64,000 nucleotides of DNA from Pratylenchus scribneri (GCA_030063045.1 JAQSEB010000032.1:1364001-1428000); one strand, 5' to 3'; positions 23,401-37,171 are shown, counted from the stretch's first letter. Numbers and translations: made by a program. Notes: generated by a model from the sequence alone, not told the origin.

Positions 23401-26400
23401 CTCACCTCGACCATTCCATTTGAGGCAAGATTCAATTGAGCAAGTACGGGGAATGGGCGAAGATCTTGTTCCGCCAAAATGTGAATGGAATTGGAGGAAA
23501 TATCCAAAATGATTAATTGATTAAATTGACATGGCTGATCGGCGGGTCTGGGCATGAAAATGCCAAGTCGCGCGGATTGGAGAGAATTGCCAGATAAATT
23601 GAGCACCTAAATGGCCGAATTGGATGAAACATTAATTAATTGGCTTAAAATTGAAATTGACTTGAAGCTGTTGAAGATGGCAAATTCCATCGCCCGGCAA
23701 TTCCCTCAGTCCATTTTCAGACAAATTCAACATTTCTAATTTGGCCAAAGGCGCAAAGAAATTTGGCTCAATCCGTTGGAGTGATGGCATTTTGGTGAGG
23801 GACAATGAACGAAGATGGGGGACAGAATTGAGGAATAAGTCACCGGCCAAATAGTCAGTTTGGCATCCCTAAAGATGGAATATTTTTACTGAATTTTTGC
23901 CATTTTTGTGCTGACCACAATTTTCAATTCCCTCAATTCGTCGAATCCTTGGAATGTTCCTGCTTTGGTCAATGGATTTTCTTCTCTTTCAGTCGAATTT
24001 GGCATTTTTGTGCATTGAATTAGCAGCGATTTTGTCCCATTTTTGGGAAAATCATCAAAGGAATTTGGCCCTAGTAAATTCCATTGGCACGAAACAATCA
24101 TCAATTCAATAGAAGATGGGTCCGGCACACAACGGCATCTGTCAATGAAGCCGAAAATGTTTTTTAATGATATTTATCCAAATAGGAAAATTTCCCTTAT
24201 AAATTTTTTCCCATATAATTCCCCCTCAATAAAGATGCTTCAATGCCATCTATTGCTAGGACCCGCATTAAATTTTTGGCCATAACTCAGCGAGGCATTA
24301 GCCAATTTTGGAAGGCGGTAAGCCATTTGAAAGCCCAAACATCCCTTTATAATTTGGCCTTTTTGAATTTTATGAATTACAAATTTTAAAAAATTTACTG
24401 ACCTTTGAGTGTGAAAAATTCGAATTTTTGGAGGAAAAGCCGCTTATTCCAAAAAATATTTAAATTTTCAAGAATCAATAAAGGCTACTTTTTATAGGAC
24501 ATTTAGGGCTTTTAAATGGCATATTGCCTTCCAAAATTGGTTATCGCCTCGCTGATCTATGGACAAAAGAATGGAACAAGTATTGAAGGTAGCATTAGAA
24601 TCTTATTTTGCCAAATTCAATTGAAATTTCACACCAAATTTTCCCATTATTAATTTTTTCCATGCCTCTGAATTTATTTTGGTTCAATTTCATTCCATAT
24701 AGAATATTTTTATGCCCTGCCACCTCCCCTCTAGCCATTGAATTTCCATATTATATTAAATTTCCGCTCAATTTGCCCCTCACAATTTCCAATTTCCATC
24801 CATCAATGAATTCAATTCGAAAGGGGAGAATGGACAATTTTGGTTGGGTGAAGTGGACAACAACCAAATGAATGAATGAATGAATGGATGGCACTTTAGG
24901 GGAGATTAAAACACGAAATGACACTTTCCCCCTTCCCTCCTCCCCTCTATTCCCCCTCATCAATTCGTCGTTCAATTTTGCCAAGTGGCCCGTCGAACAA
25001 ATAAAAATTGGGAAGAAAGGGAAGAGAAGGGCCAAATAAGGGAATATTCCTTTCAATTTTAATGGAATAAATTTTTGAGAAAATCGGCAAAATGGGGGAA
25101 TATTGCGTTTAATGAAGCGGAAAAATTGGCAATTTTCTTTTACAAAAAAAGGCACAAATCAATGTTCAATCCCCTCACAAAAACCACCTTTTTGAGGTAT
25201 TTTCCCATGTTTTACCCAAAAATGGTGCCCTCCATTCATTCATTCATTTTCCATTCTCCACCGAATACATTAATCGCCCCTTTCCCCCAATCAGCAGCAG
25301 GGGAGGGGAAGGAGGCATTCAGCCGTGCGCATAAATCGGCCTTTTCAAAAAGGGTAATGTAAATGGTTGGATGGGGGGAAAGGCAAGGTGGTCGAGTCAA
25401 AGACAAGAGAAAAGTGGCGAAAATGGCGGCGAGAATTGTGCCGAAATATGGGGCGATTGGAATGGAAGAAGGGGAAATTAGGGGGAAAATATTGAATATT
25501 TGACAATATTTGGAAGGAATTTTGGAGGGAATTTAATTGAGAAATTATTCAAAATTTTATGAAATAAAATGAACCAATTTCCCCTTTAAATTATTACAAT
25601 TTTGACATTTTCCTTAAAGTAAAATTGATGCCTCCATTTGTGAATCCATAATAATTTTTCCTTTCCCATTCCCTTCCACTTTTATGAGATTCCACTCCAA
25701 AAATGTTGAATGATGATGAGAAGGCGGAAAGTCCTCTTTGAAATGTGCGAGGGAGAATGATGACCCTTTGGGGGCGCATAAATCCAGAACAGAGGGAGGG
25801 CAAAAAGGGTGTGGGCATTTCCCTGGGGGGATGATTTTATGATGGGGAGGGGGGATGGGGATAATGGCTAATGAGAGCTAAAATGGGACAAAGAGGGAAT
25901 AATGGATGGAATGGATGAAGTGGATTTAGCTTTTAAGGTTGCAGAATTTAGGCCAGAATATGCTAGGAAAATAAAGGCATTTTTTATAAGGGACAATTGC
26001 CAATTAGTCCTACAAAAGTGGCTCTCACTAAATCCTATTTTATTTCTACTAAATTTACTCTGTTCCTATAAATAAGAAGAAGGGGAGAATACGGTATCGG
26101 CACTTGATTGAAATTGAGTGAGAGCACAAAATGATTTGTGCCTCTAGCCATGAAATTAAACAAAGCACCATTATCGTTCCTTCTACCATAACTCAATAAA
26201 GTAATAACCAATTTGAGAGGGGGATATGCCATTCGAAAGCTCTGAAATTCCTCTAAAAAGTGGCTTAATAATTTTTGGAAAATTTAAACATCTTATAGAA
26301 AAGGCGCTTTGTCTCCAGAAATGCGAGTCTATTATACATAAAGATATTTAACTTTTTAAAAGGTGAAATATATCAAATAAATAAGCCAAATAAGCCACTT

Positions 26401-26760
26401 TGTAGAGGACAATTTTGGCTTCCAAATGATATATCGCCTTCTCAGATTGGTTATTGCCTCGCTGAGCTATGGACCAAAAACCCTTACCCATTTTATCCCT
26501 CTTCCACTCTCCCTATTCATATTAATTTGCCACCCATTTTGCTTTCCATTTTTCCCATTAAATTTAAATAATAAATATAAATATAATTAATCGCACCCTT
26601 GTGGGCATTGATATCGAAAGAGAATATTGCTGCCACTGCCTTTGCCTTGGTGTTGTGCCAATTCCGCAATTTGTCGCCTTCGATGATGTGATGGCCTTTG
26701 TGGATTGTTGGTGGCCAATAAATGAACAATTTGGGAGGAAATGAGAAGAAAAATGAACAT
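14427..26760 (-). CDS. tol-1: Toll-like receptor (TOL-1)
   Basis: Type I membrane receptor with leucine-rich repeats and a cytoplasmic TIR domain. Exons on the minus strand: 26597-26760, 23916-24138, 23662-23868, 23406-23606, 22615-22833, 22393-22566, 22191-22346, 20010-20095, 19677-19965, 19107-19241, 18835-19063, 18401-18570, 17983-18354, 15844-16038, 15534-15799, 15136-15489 and 14427-14892; 1,301 aa in one frame. Order: signal peptide (MFIFLLISSQIVHLLA), LRRNT CPQGCRC at about 51, many LRRs, LRRCT (CNCEMGWLL) about 700, the Toll-specific block FLCPYTQFC...CDC...CPKGCECF about 755, further LRRs, a second LRRCT ([11 protein letters not shown]), TM about 1046-1068, TIR from CDIFICYT (about 1128) with FW box 3. 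The BB-loop RDxxPG is replaced by YREDPVYI. Introns 6 and 10 have GC-AG borders. Introns carry foldback elements and a minisatellite. Last four exons lie inside an lsd1 intron. Confidence 0.95.
17657..17835 (+). repeat. short tandem repeat (3 units, ~55-70 bp)
   Basis: Three near-identical units built around ATTGGTACAGTAATCATCAC followed by TCTTTGGAAAA and a CCCTTT-rich spacer of varying length. It lies about 160 bp past the lsd1 stop and within tol-1 intron 16039-17982 (antisense). Confidence 0.85.
19319..19624. repeat. foldback element family A, copy 1
   Basis: Left arm CATTCTTTTGGCCAAAACTC..., right arm ending GAGCTATAGCCAAAAGAATG. Inner landmarks are GATATACCATTCGAAAGCC and AAAGTGGCTTA. 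In the tol-1 intron between exons 9 and 10. Confidence 0.8.
20205..22092 (+). repeat. minisatellite array 1 (31-32 bp unit), tol-1 intron
   Basis: About 60 head-to-tail units made of TTCCGCCTGTTTTGTG plus TTTTCGCTTAGAATAA; the run of three or four T before GTG gives 31 or 32 bp. Rare variants GGTTAATATTTTCGC at 20502/20911 recur at 21568/21977, both offset by exactly 1,066 bp, showing a higher-order duplication. It fills most of tol-1 intron 20096-22190. Confidence 0.97.
22986..23310. repeat. foldback element family B, copy 1
   Basis: Left part CAACTTGTCGCC... with GGCTATCAAATAATATTAAT and TTGGTTCAGTATTGATGAAA; right part reverse-complementary with GAACCAATTAAATAAAATTT and GGATAGCCAAAAGTCTGCTC. 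In the tol-1 intron between exons 4 and 5. Confidence 0.7.
24271..24574. repeat. foldback element family A, copy 2
   Basis: TTTTTGGCCATAACTCAGCG at the left and GCTGATCTATGGACAAAAGA at the right, with palindromic arms. In tol-1 intron 1. Confidence 0.8.
26091..26178 (+). repeat. dispersed repeat adjoining family A copy 3
   Basis: Segment starting GAGAATACGGTATCG and ending TAGCCATGAAATTAAACA recurs at about 39165-39255, each time followed by a family A element. The interior ACTTGATTGAAATTGAG is shared. Confidence 0.65.
26179..26481. repeat. foldback element family A, copy 3
   Basis: Arms CTACCATAACTCAATAAAG and GCCTCGCTGAGCTATGGACC; inner GATATGCCATTCGAAAGCTC and AAAAAGTGGCTTAATAA. In tol-1 intron 1. 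Confidence 0.8.
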
Positions 26761-29125
26761 GGAAAGAAGAGGGAAATTGCTAAAAAAAATTTAAAAAATT
26801 ATTAATAAATTAAATATTAAATTAATTTGTTATTTTTATAATTATTAATTAAAAGTTGCTATTTAAATATACCAAATGCGCCAATTCGCATTGGGCGATG
26901 GCCTCCTCCTCATTATTTTGGTCATTTTAATGGTTGTTTTGCTCAAATCGCCATCCATTATTTCTTCCATTGTTATCCTCTCATCATCATCGGCTGCCGC
27001 CCTTCTCCTCGATTTTTTCCCACAAATCGCCATTTCCGTGCAGAGGAATTTGGGTCAAAATTTGGGCATTCAATTGAGGGAATGGGTTTTGGGCAAGAAT
27101 TGGGCGCAATGGAACGAAGGTGGCTTTTTTGTTGTTTTTATGGCCAATCCCGGGGAGGATGGAAAAATGTTAGGGAAAAAATAAGGAAGGCTCGAAAAAT
27201 GTGAAGTGTTTCGCTGTAATTTAATTAATAATTATTTTAAAAATTTTGAAAAATATTCTATTATTAATAAAAGTATGAAAATTTGCAAAATATTTTGTAT
27301 CAATAAATAGTTTATCCTTTTAAGGAGGGTTTTTTGTTTGCATTGGAAAGGAAGTGAGAATTGGATGAATAAGTAATATTTAAATAATTTTGAGAGGCTG
27401 GCAATAATAATTTGCCTAAGGCAGAAATGCCACAATGAAAGGAAAAGAAGGGAGGGCTGCCATTTTGCAATTTATTAAAAAAAAAGAATGGAATTATTTG
27501 CGAAATTAATACTGGAAAATTATGAAAAAAAAAATAGAAAAAAGCGCGAAAAATATTTTTTAATGGATTTTGATCAAATGCGCTAGAAAAAATTGCGGCG
27601 TCAAAAATGGATGTGGGCAAGGAATTTGGGGAAAGGGATGAACTGGTTGGGAAAAGAGGCACCCAAAAGAGGAGAGGAGGAAATGCTGGAGGGGTTATTT
27701 TGGATGGTTGGTGGATAATTGGTCGGGGTCCTCGCCACCCCTTGGTCCGCCCTTTTAGAGTGCGCAGAGAGGGGGCTTCCTCTCCATAATGTGCCTTCAT
27801 TCATTCAAAATGTCCATTTCCGTCGTCAATACCCTACCCCTTTTTGCGCGATTGCACCCTTTCTACCCAAATTTGGTGGACCAGCCGAATGAATAGTGGC
27901 ACCAGCCAGGCAATCAGCCAACAATCAAAAATTAGGTGAAATATCCGGGTGGCGTGATTATTTTTTGGATTAAAGGAAGAATTTTGGAGGATTGGAGGGA
28001 AAAGTGGAAAATATATTTGTCCCAATAATTTTGAAAATATCAAATAATTCATCTTGACCAAAGGGTTTTGATTTTTGAATAAGGCCAATGATCCAAAATT
28101 TAGTCGTGAATGGACCATTAAAATGAGTGGGGATGTGGACTTTGTGATCAATCGAGGTGCTGATTAATAATTTTCCCCATATGGTCCATTCCTTCCCGAA
28201 TTCATCCATTCCATTCCAATGTCCAAAACAAATAAAATCGGAGGGAATGGCCGGAAAAGGCAAAAACGGTCAAGATTCACCAGGGAGGATGATTAGGTGA
28301 AGGAGGAGGAGGGCGATAAAAATGGAATTGAATGAATGGGTAGGGAAAATGGGCTAATATTATTTAAAATTGATAAGGATTCAGCAGGGAAATTGGTCGA
28401 AGAGTGAAGGAACAACCAAAGTCCTATGGCCAATTTGTCGCCCGCGTTTCTCAATAAATGGACTAATATTATTTATTTTAATTGATAAGAAGAAGCTGAG
28501 GGAAATGGTCGAAAAGGGTCCTCGATCAGATGGAAGAAAGGAGAGGAAAACATCCGTTTCGGATTGGCCTCCCCCGCTCGAAATTGGACAAATTTTGGGC
28601 AAATGGGATGAAATGAACGAATGGGGGGATATATTGGATGTTGAAGGACATTTAGGCAAGAGGGGCGGAACACATAAGGGATTAGCGATTCTCGGGGCCG
28701 AATTTAAGGGTGGGGAGGGGGGCAACAAACCATTCACACAGGCAATGTTGCCAATGGATTTTGGAAAGGGGGGCACTTGTAAACTAGAATAAATGCGCAT
28801 TTTAGGGGGGATCAGCCCCCAAGGGGAAATATCCAGGCAAAATTGTGAATGGATGAATGGAAAGGAATTGAGGGATTTGTTTGCCTTCCCCCTCTCGCCT
28901 TTTCCCATTCTCGGTCCATTCCAGGAGAATGCTGGAGGGGCGAATATTTCTAGGGATCAAATATTCTTAAGGGCAAGTTGACCCCTTATTATTATTATTT
29001 TATTTGTGTTGTTTTCGAGTGAATGGAATGGGCAAAACATTTTTTGCCTTTTTCGAAGGAGAGCAATTTCCTCATTATTCTTTAAAATAAATTTAATTAA
29101 CAAATTTCTTCAAAATTTAATTACT

Positions 29126-29160
29126 CCTAATTCCGCCTGTTTGTGTTTCACACCTAACTA
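29126..29160 (+). repeat. solitary minisatellite unit
   Basis: A single TAATTCCGCCTGTTTGTG unit ending TTTCACACCTAACTAA, matching the terminal degenerate unit of array 2 (about 50500-50520). Confidence 0.7.
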
Positions 29161-29233
29161 AAGAACATGAAAATTTTTCAAAATCTGAAATCGTAAAATT
29201 ATAAAAACCAAAAAGGAATTTTTGAGCTTTCTT

Positions 29234-29306
29234 ATGGTTATCATTTTCACAGATTGGTTATTGCCTCACTGAGCTATTTTCTAAAAGAATGCCTTATTAA
29301 GTACTG
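29234..29306. repeat. foldback family A, right-arm fragment
   Basis: Only the outer right arm is present: AGATTGGTTATTGCCTCACT then GAGCTATTTTCTAAAAGAAT and AAGTACTG. Confidence 0.6.
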
Positions 29307-32300
29307 TAATGGCGATTGTGAATACCCGAGGTCAAATCAAAAAATTTGTAGATTAAACAAATAAATTTAAGAAGTTGGTGCAAATTATCCATCGGAATAA
29401 AGAATGTTGAGTGCAAAAGGTTGACTAATAAAATTGATGGCCAATCTTTTGGTCGGAATATTTCTATTCCTAGGCCAATTCTCAAATTATTTGGTGGGTT
29501 ATGGGAAATTGTCCAGCAAAACCGCCCCTCAATTCGGACAACATATGTTCCCCTCAGGCTTTTATCGCCTCTAGGCTTTGTGGTGGAAATCCCTCCAAAA
29601 GTAATTCATCTTCACCAACCAAGAATGAGTTCTAAAATTGTTAAATGGGAGAAATCCACAAATTGTTTTACGAAATGCGATTGTCTCTCAAATATTTAAC
29701 CCCAAAATCTGATTAAAACATCGGCTCATCAGTCAGCCAAAAAATATACAAAAAATGTTTAATGAATGGAATGGAGGATTATGTGTAATTTTGACCACTA
29801 GTCGAAAGAGGGCTGGGAATGGGACAGCCGAAATCCATCCCAGAATTTAAGGGTATTGGACATTTGTTTATTTCCGATATTTTATGCTGCTAAAGAGAAT
29901 TGTGTAAATGGTGAATGAATAGGATTATTATTATCGAGAAAATGAAGAATGGGATGTTGGCGATTGGATGGAACTTGATTGATGTGGAAATTGGAAAGTT
30001 GGGCAAAGGATGGCCATAAAATGGCATTTTCAGAGGATTTTTCATAGATTTGCTTGATTTAAAATTGATTGTTTGGGTGGGAATTTAGTTCAAAACTAAT
30101 TTTTTAATTCCAGTAAATTCTCAAAATCAATGGCATTGGATTCCTCCAAGGAGATCGGAGGGAAATGGCCATCAAAAATCTCCATTAAAGTGAAGGCCAA
30201 CTTGGTTTTATGGCCCATTGGATTGGCCTTTCCCATTGCCACTTACTTGGAGAATGTCTCCCTCAGCCATTCATCCATCCATTTGGCCATCAATTGTTGT
30301 CGCCATTTTCCTCCAATTTTGTCCCCTCCTCCTCCCTTTCAATTGACCCTTTGCCCCCAGGGGCCATTCCAAGGAAGAGGCCAAAAAGACCGACACAAAG
30401 GGAGGAGAAGGCACAAATCCGCTTGGATAAAATTTATTGCCCTTGGATATTTTTTCGTATCAAAAAAGTTGGATGGATTTTGAGGGAACATCTGCCATGC
30501 GGCTGGCACCAAAATTAATTTTTTTATATTTTTGGCCGATCTTAATAGTAAGAGAATTCAAACAAAGGTCAATTTTATTAGTTTCTGGAATCGAAAAAGC
30601 TGGAAATATTTTTAGCATTTTTGTGATGGTCATTCCACCCGCATTTTCATTTTTTTTTTGTTTGGTTTGGCCGCAGTCGCCATCGCCCACTCTTTGTTAG
30701 TTGGGGGAAGGCGGCGAAAAATTGAGTGAATTGAATATGCATTTGCATTTTGAAGGGAGGGGGCAGCATTTTTGGTCTCGACTTATTGAAAGGGAATTGG
30801 CCACAGCAGTTTTGGTAAGGGAAAAATGACCAATTCGAAAATATGTCCATTTTTAGGGAATTAGGTGATATTTGATCGAAATTTTAAAAATTAATTGAAG
30901 AAATCTCAAAAAATTTTGATTTTAGAAAAATTTTAAGGAAATCTCAAAAATTAGGAAATTTTAAAAAATTTTGAGATAATTTTAAAAAAAATTAGAAAAT
31001 TTAAGAAAATTTTAAAAATGGATATCTGCCCTTTCAAATTTGGTCTGCGATTTTTTGCAATTTTGAGAAGAAGAAGATTTGAAGGGGTCGAGAATGGGAA
31101 TGGGTGGTATGGGAAAAGAGGTCGAGAGGTGAAAAGTGAGGGTGGATGGAAGGGAGGGGGTGAGGAGCATTTGGCCGGTATAATTTATGCATGGGCCGGG
31201 ACCATTCACACAATCCCCCTTCAATTCCACCTGCTGCCCCCCTCCCCCCAAACCTCTTATAAAATATATTCGCCATTGACCTTTTGAGATTGTGGTGGTG
31301 GGTGAGCTGGAAATGGAAATGGAGGGAAATGGCCAAACCACAAAAATGGTGACCCCCACACTTGAATGCCCTCAAAAATGGTAAAAATGTGGCCAATAAA
31401 ACAAATAAAAATAAGCAAAATTAAAAATATTTTTTAATGAATTGTAAAACTGTGAATGACAATAGAATATTGAAGAGGATGAAAGGTAATAAATCATTCA
31501 ACAAATTTGTGTGAGACCATCTTTATTATTTGTTCAACTTCTGGCGAATGCCAATGAAATGAAGATGAAGAATTAGGGCAAATGAGGAGGACCAGAAGTG
31601 CATTTTTGAGTGGAAGGATTAGAATTTGAATTGGATGGAAGAAAGGAAAGGTGGACTTCTGGTGCCGATGCCTTGAATGCCGAAAATGATGATAAGAAGG
31701 AGAGGGACTAATTTAAAGTAAATGATAAAATTTGGGAGAAGGAATATTCGAATCTGAATGATGGCGGCATTTCGGCATTTTGAAAGGAAAGATTGAAATT
31801 GTTTTCGGAAGGAAAAGGTGGGCGCCTTCTGCTGCCGAAAATGATGATAAGGAAAGGAAGAAGGATTAAATTTTTAAAATTTGCTTTGATAAAATTGAAA
31901 GTGGGAGAATATTTCGGCATTTTGCCCGTTGCCATTTTTATGAGAAAGGCGCAGGGCCACTTCTCTTTTAAATTAAGGGAAAAAGGCAAAAAATTGGTTG
32001 ATTGGATCCGAAATTTTGCCGACCATGAGCAGCAATCTTCAATCGTCGCCAAAATGGAAATGGATATTATGAGAAGGCATAAAAGTGTTCAGTAAAAAGC
32101 CAAGATTCATTCAAATGGCAGTAGATATTAAATTGGGAAGTGATGGATGGTGTGAAAACGGTGTGCTTTTTTAGAGCGAGATAATTAGCGGCATTTGAAG
32201 AGACGATTTTGGCGTGAAAATGTGGCCAACACAAAATGGTCATTTTGCCCTCAGGGGAATATTCCAATAATATTTGTAATATATAATTGGGTGGAGGCAA

Positions 32301-32587
32301 CCATAATTATTTATTATTATTGCGGATTGGCCGGCTAATGTGAGTTTTGTGCGCGGTCATTTTGATGGAGAGAGGATGAGATTGGGTGGTGGATTATAGT
32401 ATGTCCGGTCAGTCGCAATAATGAGGTGGGAGGGATGGGAGGGGGGGATGTTAATAATTAGCCGGCCACCGGAGGGGATGAGCCCCCCAATAGCCGACGA
32501 TGGCAAAAAGGGAGGAGAAGCATCGGATGAAGGGGGAATTGGGCCATTTCATGGAAATGTGGACATTGGATACCTCTGGGGCCTGGT

Positions 32588-32601
32588 GGGGGGGGGGGGG
32601 G
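32588..32601 (+). repeat. poly(G) tract, 14 nt
   Basis: Uninterrupted G14 in non-coding DNA. Confidence 0.95.
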
Positions 32602-33525
32602 AATATTTGATTTTGCATATTTATTTTCCCCTCCATCACAATCCATTAGAATAATTGGCATTGGCAACATTGTGAGGTGAGGGTTTGGGGGTCATCCTCC
32701 ATCTCATTGAATTCATTCCAATTCCAACCATTCTTCGTTTTCCTTGACTTCTTCCTTTTCCATTCATTTCCAATTGACCATCCGTTGACCACCACCCCAC
32801 CAAAATTGACAATGCCATGCCATGACCCTCAAAATGGCCTTTCTTTTCACATTTTGGTGTGGAATGGGAGGGGGGGAGGAGTAGATTGAGCGTGCCAATG
32901 CCCAATGTGGTGCCCTTTCAAACACAATTGGATGGGCCCTTAATTCTAAATGAATGAAGAGGGGAAAATGGACATGCAAAACATGAAGACAAGATGGGAA
33001 TTGAAGGGAAACAGCGGGAAATGGAAGGGAATCGAATGAATGAATGGGTTTGGTTCCCGGTGCGCGAGAATATTTTTTGGCCCGGAATGTTTTGATGCGC
33101 ACAATTTCAATAAAAAACGATGGTCATGGGTTTGGCGAGACAATTTTTTGAGTGGAGGAAAAATTGATGAATGGACGAAAAGAGTCAATTAATTTATTAC
33201 ATTTTCAGTCAATTTTTTAAAGAAAATGGCAATTTTGAATTTGTTTATTTTGATTTCCCCGTGAGGGAAATTGGCAAATTTTGAATTTGATTCCGAATTG
33301 GGGAGGGCGCATAAATTATGTGGAAAAATGTGCGCGCGATTTTCCCGTCGTCTCGACTAATTTTGAGAAGGGGAAAATGCGGGAAATGGATAGTTTTTCG
33401 GGCATTCAGTCCACTTCCACTTCACTCATTTTGCTGATTCTGAGGAGGATGAAAATTTTAGCGGGAGGACCAAAACCGGTTATTGAGGGAATTGAGGAGG
33501 AATTGATTGCGCAAACCAAAGAAAA

Positions 33526-33539
33526 GGGGGGGGGGGGGG
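33526..33539 (+). repeat. poly(G) tract, 14 n
   Basis: Uninterrupted G14 after AAAGAAAA. Confidence 0.95.
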
Positions 33540-34440
33540 AACAAACCATTGGATGGATACAACTTAATTATGGGGGACAACAAAACAATTAGCGATAATG
33601 ACGCAAAAAAGGGATCAATTAGAGGCTGTTTAATCGGCCTGGAACAGGGAGGGAAGGGATTCAAAGGAAAAAATATTTTGAATGGATTATTTAAAATTTT
33701 TTTTGGTATAATAAAGGAAAAAATCTTAATATCAACTTATTTTTTATATTTAAAAATGTTCAAATTTGCCAAATTTTTAGCTTTTTATTTTTATTTAATT
33801 TAATAAATATAGACTATTAATTCATAGGCCTATTGAATCTTAACAAAATTATTCAAAATAATTCAATCCAGAATGAGTTTAGAAGACTTAAACTTCTCCG
33901 CTACACAATGGTAAATTATCCCAATTCGCATTCTTCAAATGGACACCAAAATCATATTTGAACGGATTTGAATGCTTCTCTTAATTTTCTGTATCAATTC
34001 TCTTATTATAATTCGATTGCCTTCATTTGCTTCCCCTCATCATTTCCTCCTAAAATTGATCATATTTCAATCGAAGACCCGCCAATTTGTTCGGCCCGTT
34101 GATTGCGCAAAAAATGGGGGGTGGGGCGAATGAATGAACCATTAAACCGCAAACAAACAAACCATCAAAAGGGAGAGGGGAAAATGTGGAAACATGCATG
34201 GGGATTTTGTGGGTCACGGTCAATCCAATCCAAATCCATTTCCCCCAAATTCACATTAATGGATTTAATGAAGGATGAAAAGGTGGCCCATATTTTTGGG
34301 GACAAATTTGCGCGAAAGGTGAAAAAATTAACGCCCCAAAAATGCCTCAGGGCAAATTTGTACAATATTAGTAAAACCCTTGGAAATGTACAAAATTGGG
34401 AATGGATTTGGAAGATGGCACAGAAAAAAATGCGCAAATT

Positions 34441-34454
34441 GGGGGGGGGGGGGG
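34441..34454 (+). repeat. poly(G) tract, 14 nt
   Basis: Uninterrupted G14 between CGCAAATT and CAAAAA. Confidence 0.95.
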
Positions 34455-36846
34455 CAAAAATGAAAGGATGGATTTGGGGCAGAGGATTTAGGATTGAGTG
34501 CCCTGGGGGCATCCTTTCCAGTCCTTGGGGGTCAGTCATCATCGACCAATTTGCACTCTGCTGCTATATTGGGCGAATTAAAACCGAAATATTATTTTTG
34601 GGATGTAAATTGGTTGGATTATATTCAATTTTTGGAATTGTTTTAATTTTAAATATTTTTTAAGAAATTATTTAAAAAAGCAAAGTAAAAGAATGGACAA
34701 AAATTCGTATTAGATTAATTTTGGCTGAAAAAAACATTGAAAGGGGATTTTGATTTTATTGAAAAATATTTTTGTCGCTTTAAGACCTTATCAACCATAA
34801 TAAAATATTTAGATTAATTAATAAATTAGACAATTTGGTGGCATGGCCATAAAAATGCCATTTAAATATTTACGAGCAAAAAATAATAAATGAATTGATT
34901 TGGAGGTTGGCAAATGCGCACCGTCGAATTAAATTGACGAAAGGATGAAATTGAATTTTGGTGCGCAAAATGGACAAAAAGTGGCTGGTCCCAAGGGAAG
35001 GGTTAAGGGGACGCTTGATTGATGAAATTGGAAAGAAGAAATGAAGAAAATAGGAAAATTGGGGAATTGTTTGGGAGGACAAAATGGACAATTTAGAGTG
35101 CATTTTGGGGGAAGGCGCCACCTATATAATGTGGCCGATCATTTTTGGGGAAATTGTGGGGAAAGAAAAGGGCATCGGCAGGCAATAAAAGTGGGCAAAA
35201 AGGGGATTTGATTTATGTTTATGCATTTCACCTTGCCCCAGCAGTAGCCGCCCCTTTTCTGGGGTGCGCAGGAAAAAAGAAAGAAATTGGAAGGCAAATT
35301 TCCAATGAATTCATTTTTAAGAAATGGAACACATTTTTCTTTTTTTTTGTCGAAGAAACATTGAAATTGCCTAAAAAGAAATAATTTTGGATTAGAGCTG
35401 GTCAAGACACATTGAATGATATATAATTTGCTATTTGGGTCAAAATTAAAGGATATTAAACGGTTTAAGCCCATTTTGTTTTATGGTTTAAAACTACGTA
35501 AGTTAGAATTAGTTAAAACCAAGCCAAAATATAATCAAATAATGCATCTAAATGAGATCTATGAATTGAAATAAGGCTTCGGCGTCTAGGTTTTGTACCG
35601 ATAAAGAAATGGAACATTTTATGTTTAAGAGAGGACTTAATTATTTTTCGGATTTTCGTTTTTTTCTTGGTTGCGTGCAATAATGGCAAAAAATGGGCAT
35701 ATTTGGGGGACGGAAATAGCCAATAAAAGAGGAATGGGAAAAGGAGGATGCCAAGGAAAATGGGCCATCCTTCTCCCTTTTTTGGCCTTTAGGCAATTCC
35801 ACATTACTTCAAATTCAAAGTAATTATTAAAAATGGGCCATCCTTTTTTCCGGCAAACTTTTTATGGCTATGAGAATATTGAAGGGAAAATATTCCAAAA
35901 AAATTAAAAAAAAAATAAAATTATTGCTATAGAAAAGGGCCTCTTAATTTGGCAAATAATTGAAAGCCTAAATTGGCAAACAAAAATACTAATCCAATAT
36001 TCCGTTCCATATAGGAGAAGAATAAAGGGAAAGAATGGGATTTAGGGCATTTTCCCCCATCGCCCTCCATTCATCCAATTTTTCTTCCATGACCCCTTTT
36101 TATGGACACAATTTGGAGGGCCCAAAAGGGCCAATTGCGCAATTGGCCCAAAATATTCATTCCCCAATTGTGGTTGGGGGAATTGGCACGAAATGTGCTT
36201 AAAACGAATTAAAAGAGGAATTTTGTGGCAAATGAAGATAAGGAAAATAGGCCCCAGAGGGAAATTGGCCACATTTGAAAGAGAATGGCACATATAAATT
36301 TAGGTGCCATTCTCGCCGAGGTCGACACATTCGGCGCCAAATATTTTTTGTTTTGTTTTGTGGCCATCGTAAAATGGTCAAATTGGTGACAAAAAAAGGA
36401 GGAGGGCAAAAAAATGGAGGGGCAAAAATGAGCATAAATTTGTGTGGGGAGGGGCAACATCTGGGCCAAAACCCAAAATAATAAATATTTGTTGGAGGAA
36501 CAGAAGGGGGAGAAGGGGACCATTGAAAAGCAGAGGGAAAACATCCAAAAGAAGGGGGTTGGAGGAGGACTATGGATGATGGCCCTCGATCATTCCCTCC
36601 CTTCTGCTCTTGGACAGGAAGGTTGGCCATTTTTGGTGGTTTACTCGATAGGTCCCCTATTGATTGCCATCATTTCCTCCTCTGTTGGCCCAATGCAATT
36701 CCCAATTTCCTCGTTCAACTTGATGACCAGAGAGAATCAAATTACTAATAAAAATATATGTTTTTATATGGGAAAGCCATATTCGATGATAATAAAATAA
36801 TTCGGGCAGAGGACATTGAATATCGCCAATTGGTGACTTGAATTGG

Positions 36847-37171
36847 TTTTTTGGCCCGTAGCTCTTTGAGGCAACTGTCAATATAGGAAGGCGATATACC
36901 ATTCGAAAGGCCTGAGTTTTCTCTACAAAGTGGCTTATTTAGATTTTTTGAATTACAAAAATAAGTTTGATTTAATAAACTTTGAAATCAGAATTCGCTT
37001 ATGAAGGAGAGAAAATTCCAATTTGCCCGGAGGAAAGGGCAGTTTTTCGTCGAATTATTTCTTAATTAAAAATGTATAATATGGCCACTTTTTATAAGAA
37101 ACGCAGGCCTTTCGAATGGCATATAGCCTTCCCTGATTGGCTATTGCCTCTTTGAATTATGGAACAAAAAC
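36847..37171. repeat. foldback element family A, copy 4
   Basis: Left GGCGATATACCATTCGAAAG and right CTTTCGAATGGCATATAGCC show the inverted arms; outer ends are TTTTTTGGCCCGTAGCTC and GAATTATGGAACAAAAAC. Confidence 0.8.

Noticed and set aside
26876..27184. 102-codon plus frame with an apparent membrane segment upstream of tol-1
   Set aside because: No splice context, no homology, lies antisense to the region just upstream of the tol-1 start; treated as chance.
28381..28908. 175-codon open frame on the minus strand
   Set aside because: Low-complexity Pro/Ser/Phe translation of purine-rich plus strand, no homology, competing frames on both strands.
34103..34663. 186-codon open frame on the plus strand
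   Set aside because: It runs through a poly(G) tract, encodes no recognisable domain and is overlapped by a long frame on the other strand.
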